Shown: one piece after another, positions 60,168 to 64,000 of the stretch | How the letters are laid out: each line of letters begins with the position of its first letter | How positions within the stretch are numbered: the stretch's first letter is position 1 | Assembly: GCA_020854105.1 (NCBI GenBank) | Contig: JADZGB010000026.1 | Span: 62,001 to 126,000, forward strand | DNA: 64,000 bases | Origin: Burkholderiales bacterium | GTDB taxonomy: Bacteria; Pseudomonadota; Gammaproteobacteria; Burkholderiales; SHXO01 | Direction: 5' to 3' | The notes under the pieces: generated by a model | What the model was told of the DNA's origin: nothing | The model's database searches: none | What the model saw: the letters and a program-made list of their open reading frames with translations, nothing else | Program-made: the position numbers and the translations under genes

Positions 60168-61052
60168 ATGGGTGATTGCGACCGGATCGCCGTGCGCCTG
60201 TGCGGCGCCGGCAAGACCTATCCCGACGGCTTGAAGGCGCTGGAGCCGATCCACCTCACGGTCCAGGCAGGGGAGTTCGTGACGCTGATCGGTCCGTCGG
60301 GTTGCGGCAAGAGTACGTTGCTGCGCATGGTCGCAGGGCTGAGCGCGCCGGCCGGCGGAACGGTGGAATTGTGGACGACGCAGTCCCTGACATTGGAGCG
60401 AGAACCAGAATCCGGCAGTAAAGCGGACACGGGTGAGAAACCCTGGGTCCCGGCTTTCGCCGGGACGACGGAAGGTTCGTCATTCCGGCGAATGCCGGAA
60501 TCCGGCGCAAGCAGAACAGCCTTCGTCTTTCAGCAGCCCACGCTGATGCCCTGGGCGAGCGTGGCGCGCAACGTGCGGCTGCCGCTCGACCTCGCCGGCA
60601 TGAACGCCGGCACGCGCGTCGATGAAGCCCTGGACCTGGTCGGACTCGCCGATTTCGCCAATGCCTATCCGCGCCAGCTCTCCGGCGGCATGCAGATGCG
60701 CGTGTCGATCGCGCGCGCACTCGTCATCGAGCCACGCCTGCTGCTGATGGACGAGCCGTTCGGGGCGCTGGACGAGATCACGCGCAACCGTCTCGATCAC
60801 GACGTGCGCGAGCTGTGGGCCCGGCACCGGCTCACGGTGCTGTTCGTCACGCACAGCATCTACGAGGCGGTGTTCCTCTCCACGCGCGTGCTGGTCATGT
60901 CTCCTCGTCCGGGACGCATCGCAGGCGAACTGCGGCTCGACCCGGCACAGCCGCGTGACGAGGCGTTCCGCCAAAGTGCGCGCTTCGCCGACTGGTGCAA
61001 CCGGTTGAGCACGATGCTCGCCTCGGCGGCGCACGGCAACGCGAGCGCCTGA
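60168..61052 (+). CDS. NitT/TauT-type ABC transporter ATP-binding protein with a repeat-encoded insert
   Basis: A 294-residue ATPase, about 38 residues longer than usual. Walker [10 protein letters not shown] (about 43-51), Q-loop [18 protein letters not shown], signature [16 protein letters not shown], Walker [18 protein letters not shown] and H-loop VTHS are intact. Between Walker A and the Q-loop lies an insert (about residues 74-117) including [20 protein letters not shown], encoded by palindromic repeats. Reading frame is kept. The insert falls at a surface loop where family members vary, so the protein may fold. Permease follows by four bases; no binding protein is in the window. Confidence 0.88.
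   Translation: MGDCDRIAVRLCGAGKTYPDGLKALEPIHLTVQAGEFVTLIGPSGCGKSTLLRMVAGLSAPAGGTVELWTTQSLTLEREPESGSKADTGEKPWVPAFAGTTEGSSFRRMPESGASRTAFVFQQPTLMPWASVARNVRLPLDLAGMNAGTRVDEALDLVGLADFANAYPRQLSGGMQMRVSIARALVIEPRLLLMDEPFGALDEITRNRLDHDVRELWARHRLTVLFVTHSIYEAVFLSTRVLVMSPRPGRIAGELRLDPAQPRDEAFRQSARFADWCNRLSTMLASAAHGNASA
60436..60512. repeat. Palindromic repeat inside an ABC transporter gene
   Basis: Two adjoining repeat units (GGGTCCCGGCTTTCGCCGGG; CGTCATTCCGGCGAATGCCGG) of the window-wide family lie inside the ATPase coding region and are translated. Flanking bases from about 60393 also look foreign to the family, so the whole insert is about 110-125 bases. It does not create a stop codon. Confidence 0.88.
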
Positions 61053-61056
61053 GACG

Positions 61057-61827
61057 ATGGCGCGCATCCTCGCTCCGATCCTGGTCGGCATCATTGCGCT
61101 CGCGGTGTGGCACGCGCTGGTGACGCTGAACGACGTGCCCGTCTATCTCGTGCCCTCGCCGCTGAACGTCGCCGAGGCACTGGTCCAGGATCGCGCCCTG
61201 CTCGTCGGCGCGCTGCTGGTGACGTTGAAGGTGGCACTCCTCGCCCTGGCGCTGGCGCTGGTGACTGGCGTGCTTATCGCCTTCGTGTTCGTCCAGAGCC
61301 GGCTGGTCGAGCGTAGCCTGCTGCCCTATGCGATCCTGCTGCAGGTCACACCGATCGTCTCCATCGCGCCGCTGATCATCATCTGGGCGAAGAATCTCAC
61401 GCTCGCGCTGGTGCTGTGTGCCGCCATGGCCGCGCTGTTCCCGATCATCGCCAACACCACGCAGGGTCTGCGCAGCGTGGACCCGGGACTGCTGGACCTG
61501 TTCCGCCTGCACGACGCCTCGCGCTGGCAGACACTGGTGCGCCTGCGCATCCCCAGCGCCCTGCCCTACTTCTTCGCCGGACTCAAGGTATCGAGCGGGC
61601 TGGCGTTGATCGGCACCGTGGTCGCGGAGTTCGTGGCGGGCACCGGGGGCAGCCGGTCCGGGCTGGCGTATCAGATCCTGATGGCGGGGATCAACCTGAA
61701 CATGCCGCGGCTGTTCGCGGCGCTGTTCGTGATCACCCTCGCCGGCGTGGCCCTGTATGCCCTGGCCTCGTGGATCGCGCGCCTGTCGCTGCGGGGCTGG
61801 CACGAGAGCGAAGTGGCGTCCGCGTGA
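61057..61827 (+). CDS. NitT/TauT-type ABC transporter permease
   Basis: A 256-residue inner-membrane permease with about six helices and the EAA-like loop GLRSVDPGLLDLFRLHDASRWQTL, followed by VRLRIPSALPYFFAGLKVSSG, which couples to the ATPase. C-terminal GGSRSGLAYQILMAG is typical of the sulfonate/nitrate/pyrimidine-precursor group. It starts four bases after the ATPase. The substrate-binding protein is encoded elsewhere, so the substrate is unknown. Confidence 0.88.
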   Translation: MARILAPILVGIIALAVWHALVTLNDVPVYLVPSPLNVAEALVQDRALLVGALLVTLKVALLALALALVTGVLIAFVFVQSRLVERSLLPYAILLQVTPIVSIAPLIIIWAKNLTLALVLCAAMAALFPIIANTTQGLRSVDPGLLDLFRLHDASRWQTLVRLRIPSALPYFFAGLKVSSGLALIGTVVAEFVAGTGGSRSGLAYQILMAGINLNMPRLFAALFVITLAGVALYALASWIARLSLRGWHESEVASA

Positions 61828-61859
61828 GCAGGCAGGACGACCTCTATCGGCACTGAGCA

Positions 61860-61985
61860 CACGAAAAAACGCGTGAGCCACGGAGAGCACAGAGAACACA
61901 GAGGCGAAACGCGGGAAACCAGGATCTCGTGATCCCTGTACTCTGCTCTGTGTCCTCTGTGTCCTCCGTGGCACATGCCTTTTCT
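61860..61985. repeat. CACAGAG-type inverted repeat
   Basis: Arms CCACGGAGAGCACAGAGAAC and TCTGTGTCCTCTGTGTCCTC, with the second extending into CCGTGG, can form a long imperfect hairpin in the 211-base gap between the ABC permease and the hydratase. Same family as 53222-53326. A -10-like GATATACT follows near 62025 for the hydratase gene. Confidence 0.8.
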
Positions 61986-62038
61986 CGGTTCCTCGTGCCT
62001 TCGTGTCTTCGTGGTTATCCGTTCGATATACTCCCCCC

Positions 62039-62809
62039 ATGACCGACCTCGACCTCGAAGCCGCTACCGAATCGATCTGGCAGGGGATGCAGCGCGGCGT
62101 GCACCATCCTGCCGAATGGAGCCACCGCCTGAGCATGGACGACGGCTACCGCATCCAGCTCGGAGTGCTGCGCCGGCTCGTCGCCCGCGGGGAACGCCAT
62201 GCCGGGTGGAAGGTGGGCCTGACCGCCGCTGCCATGCGCACCCAGATGAAGGTGCACGAACCCTGCTTCGGCTTCCTGCTCGCCAGCGGCAACAGGCCGT
62301 CGGGGCACGCGTTCCGGTATGCCGACCTGATCCGGCCCGGCGTCGAGAACGAGCTGTGCCTCACCATCGGGCAGCGGCTGCGCGGTCCGGGCGTGACGTT
62401 CGAACAGGCACGCGCGGCCATCGCCGACGTCGCACCCGCTCTCGAGATCATCGAGACGCGCGGCGACTTCGCTGCCGACCTGCCGCTGACGATGGCCGAC
62501 AATGCGCAGCAAAAGGCCTTCGTGACCGGACCGGCGCGGGCGCTCGGCCATCACGATCTGTCGACGGCGACCGTGTCGGTCTACCTGAACGATGCGCTGA
62601 TCAACCAGGCGAGCGGCGTCGAGGTGATGGGTAATCCGATCAACTCCATCGTCTGGCTGGCGAACAAGCTGGCCGAGTTCGACTGGAACCTCGAACCGGG
62701 CCAGCGCGTCATCTCCGGTTCGTTCACGCGCCAGTACCTCCTCGACAGTCCGGCGCGCGTGCGCTCGGTGTTCGAGCCCTTCGACGCGGTCGAGGTCAGC
62801 TTCGTTTGA
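62039..62809 (+). CDS. 2-keto-4-pentenoate hydratase-like (FAH superfamily) enzyme
   Basis: A 256-residue hydratase/decarboxylase-type enzyme (HpaH/MhpD/DmpH group): [40 protein letters not shown] with the metal Glu pair, [13 protein letters not shown], and [36 protein letters not shown]. It hydrates or decarboxylates 2-oxo-enoates made by meta-cleavage of aromatic rings. No ring-cleavage dioxygenase lies beside it. The ATG sits about ten bases after a TATACT -10, implying a short leader. Confidence 0.85.
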   Translation: MTDLDLEAATESIWQGMQRGVHHPAEWSHRLSMDDGYRIQLGVLRRLVARGERHAGWKVGLTAAAMRTQMKVHEPCFGFLLASGNRPSGHAFRYADLIRPGVENELCLTIGQRLRGPGVTFEQARAAIADVAPALEIIETRGDFAADLPLTMADNAQQKAFVTGPARALGHHDLSTATVSVYLNDALINQASGVEVMGNPINSIVWLANKLAEFDWNLEPGQRVISGSFTRQYLLDSPARVRSVFEPFDAVEVSFV

Positions 62810-62829
62810 TTCGTCCGGGAGTCCATGTC

Positions 62830-63267
62830 ATGCATCCAATCCGCCTGACCGCAGCCGTGCTGGCCGCAATGCTGGTCGCTGCCTGCGCCGGGCCGTCGCG
62901 CGTGCTGATCGGCACGCCACGCACGCCGATCGATCCGACCCAGGTGCAGGTGTACACGAAAGCCCCGGACAGGTCGGAGGAGATCGCCATCGTCGAGGCC
63001 ATCGGCAGCGCATTCACCATCGGCTCGCAGGCGCGCACCGACGCCTTGATCGAGAAGCTGAAGGCCGAAGCCGCCCAGGTCGGGGCAAACGGCATCATCC
63101 TGCGCGAAGTGGGGGATACCGGCGGCGCGTCGGTGGGTGCCGGCACCGGCACCACCATCGGCGCGGGCGGCATCGGCGTGGGCGTGTCGGCACCCCTCAC
63201 GCGCAAGCGTGGCAGCGCAATGGCGATCTACGTGCCATCGGGAGAGAACCAGCGGTTGCCAGAATGA
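62830..63267 (+). CDS. Small lipoprotein of unknown function
   Basis: A 145-residue lipoprotein. Lipobox LVAAC (Cys about residue 19), then a domain with [21 protein letters not shown] and [22 protein letters not shown], like small proteobacterial YbjQ/Rcs-like lipoproteins, and a Gly-rich segment before a basic end. The ATG at 62830 has GGGAG eight bases upstream; a TTG eight codons earlier is less likely. Its stop overlaps the asnS start (ATGA). Role not known. Confidence 0.75.
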   Translation: MHPIRLTAAVLAAMLVAACAGPSRVLIGTPRTPIDPTQVQVYTKAPDRSEEIAIVEAIGSAFTIGSQARTDALIEKLKAEAAQVGANGIILREVGDTGGASVGAGTGTTIGAGGIGVGVSAPLTRKRGSAMAIYVPSGENQRLPE

Positions 63268-64000
63268 CTCCGGTTCCAGGCAAACGCCATCCGATGCAAT
63301 CCCTCCGCTGTGCCGACGTGCTGGCCGGGTGCGCACCGCAGGATTCCCCCGTCACCATCAAGGGCTGGGTGCGCACGCGTCGCGATTCCAAGGCGGGGAT
63401 CTCCTTCGTCAACGTCTCCGACGGTTCCTGCTTCCACCCGGTGCAGGTGGTGGCGCCGAACACGCTGCACAACTACGCCGACGAGGTGCTGCACCTGACT
63501 GCCGGCTGCTCGATCGAGGCAACCGGCACCATCGTGCCCTCCCCCGCCAAGGGACAGCCGTTCGAGATGCAGGCCAGCGACATCCGCGTCATCGGCTGGG
63601 TGGTAGATCCCGACTCCTATCCGATCCAGCCCAAGCCGCACTCCTTTGAATTCCTGCGCGAGGTGGCGCACCTGCGTGCGCGCACCAACGTGATCGGTGC
63701 GGTCACGCGCGTGCGCCACGCGCTGGCCCAGGCGATCCACCGCTTCTTCCACGAGCGCGGCTTCCTGTGGATCAACACCCCGATCATCACCTCCTCCGAC
63801 GCCGAAGGAGCAGGCGCTTTGTTTCGGGTGTCCACGCTCGATCTGGCGAACCTGCCGCGCACGCCCGATGGCAGGGTGGACTTCGCGCAGGACTTCTTCG
63901 GACGCGAGGCCTTCCTCACCGTCTCCGGCCAGCTCAATGTCGAGACCTACTGCATGGCCATGTCGAAGGTGTACACCTTCGGACCGACCTTCCGCGCCGA
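63264..64000 (+). CDS. asnS: Asparaginyl-tRNA synthetase, N-terminal part (runs off the window)
   Basis: The first 245 or so residues of a class IIb synthetase charging tRNA-Asn. The OB-fold anticodon domain has [21 protein letters not shown] and [11 protein letters not shown]; the catalytic domain begins [26 protein letters not shown], with motif 2 entry TFGPTFRA at the window edge. It aligns closely with E. coli AsnS. The ATG at 63264 overlaps the lipoprotein stop; an internal ATG at 63294 is an equally good start, as neither has a strong ribosome site. Confidence 0.93.
   Translation, partial: MTPVPGKRHPMQSLRCADVLAGCAPQDSPVTIKGWVRTRRDSKAGISFVNVSDGSCFHPVQVVAPNTLHNYADEVLHLTAGCSIEATGTIVPSPAKGQPFEMQASDIRVIGWVVDPDSYPIQPKPHSFEFLREVAHLRARTNVIGAVTRVRHALAQAIHRFFHERGFLWINTPIITSSDAEGAGALFRVSTLDLANLPRTPDGRVDFAQDFFGREAFLTVSGQLNVETYCMAMSKVYTFGPTFRA

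Noticed and set aside
1..64000. tRNA or rRNA genes
   Set aside because: No cloverleaf with the conserved GGTTCGAATCC-type arm and no rRNA-like segment was found by eye; a covariance search would be decisive.

Overview
The window is about 64 kb of GC-rich chromosome from a Gram-negative proteobacterium, most likely a betaproteobacterium of Burkholderiales/Rhodocyclales type. This rests on a Kdo hydroxylase, an AsmA protein, Tat-exported oxidoreductases, an NAD-linked FDS-type formate dehydrogenase, paaG/paaI, and a UPF0280 / amino-acid-synthesis / 6-hydroxynicotinate-reductase-like gene set. I see no rRNA, tRNA, prophage, complete IS element or CRISPR array. Genes are dense on both strands. 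Many gene boundaries carry short palindromic repeats built on a CCGGCGAAAGCCGG-type core.

Layout. 1-10996, nearly all minus strand: the 5' part of a DEAD-box helicase, an FtsH protease, a Kdo hydroxylase, an SMP-30 lactonase, a GT4 glycosyltransferase and a DUF1028 protein; then a GST (plus), a KDG kinase / KDPG aldolase pair, and an OmpA lipoprotein with a very long Gly/Ala-rich linker. 11000-19500: a PQQ sugar dehydrogenase, an NlpC/P60 hydrolase, a large AsmA protein, a DUF4124-like protein and a Nudix protein with an eroded active site. 19500-23600: a deletion remnant of a diguanylate cyclase, rlmJ, a MazG-like pyrophosphohydrolase, a DUF3293 protein and a WYL regulator. 23600-32900: an MBL-fold / FAD-monooxygenase / DUF2783 set, an esterase-like phytase, paaG-paaI followed by what looks like a stump of paaK, an FAH-family hydrolase, a DUF6279 lipoprotein, a CnbZ-like deaminase with a Tat signal, and DUF423. 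33000-39520: a regulator divergent from a formate dehydrogenase operon (fused fdsG-fdsB, fdsA, fdsD).

39700-58200 is the most interesting part. A Tat-exported nicotinamidase and an enamidase-like amidohydrolase lie on the minus strand. A frameshifted MalT/BTAD-type activator separates them from a seven-gene minus-strand cluster: a molybdenum hydroxylase (FAD subunit, then a fused 2Fe-2S/Mo subunit), a 6-hydroxynicotinate-reductase-like Fe-S protein, a UPF0280 (ApbE-like) protein, an amino-acid-synthesis family protein, an acyl-CoA synthetase and an SMP-30 lactonase. A 7Fe ferredoxin and a TetR regulator diverge from the cluster. Together these match nicotinamide hydrolysis, ring hydroxylation, ring reduction and ring opening, i.e. 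a reductive nicotinate (or related N-heterocycle) route. The substrate is inferred.

58200-64000: a Met-rich periplasmic protein, an FMN-dependent hydroxy-acid oxidase, an ABC importer whose ATPase carries a palindromic repeat translated in frame, a 2-keto-4-pentenoate hydratase-like enzyme, a lipoprotein and the 5' part of asnS.
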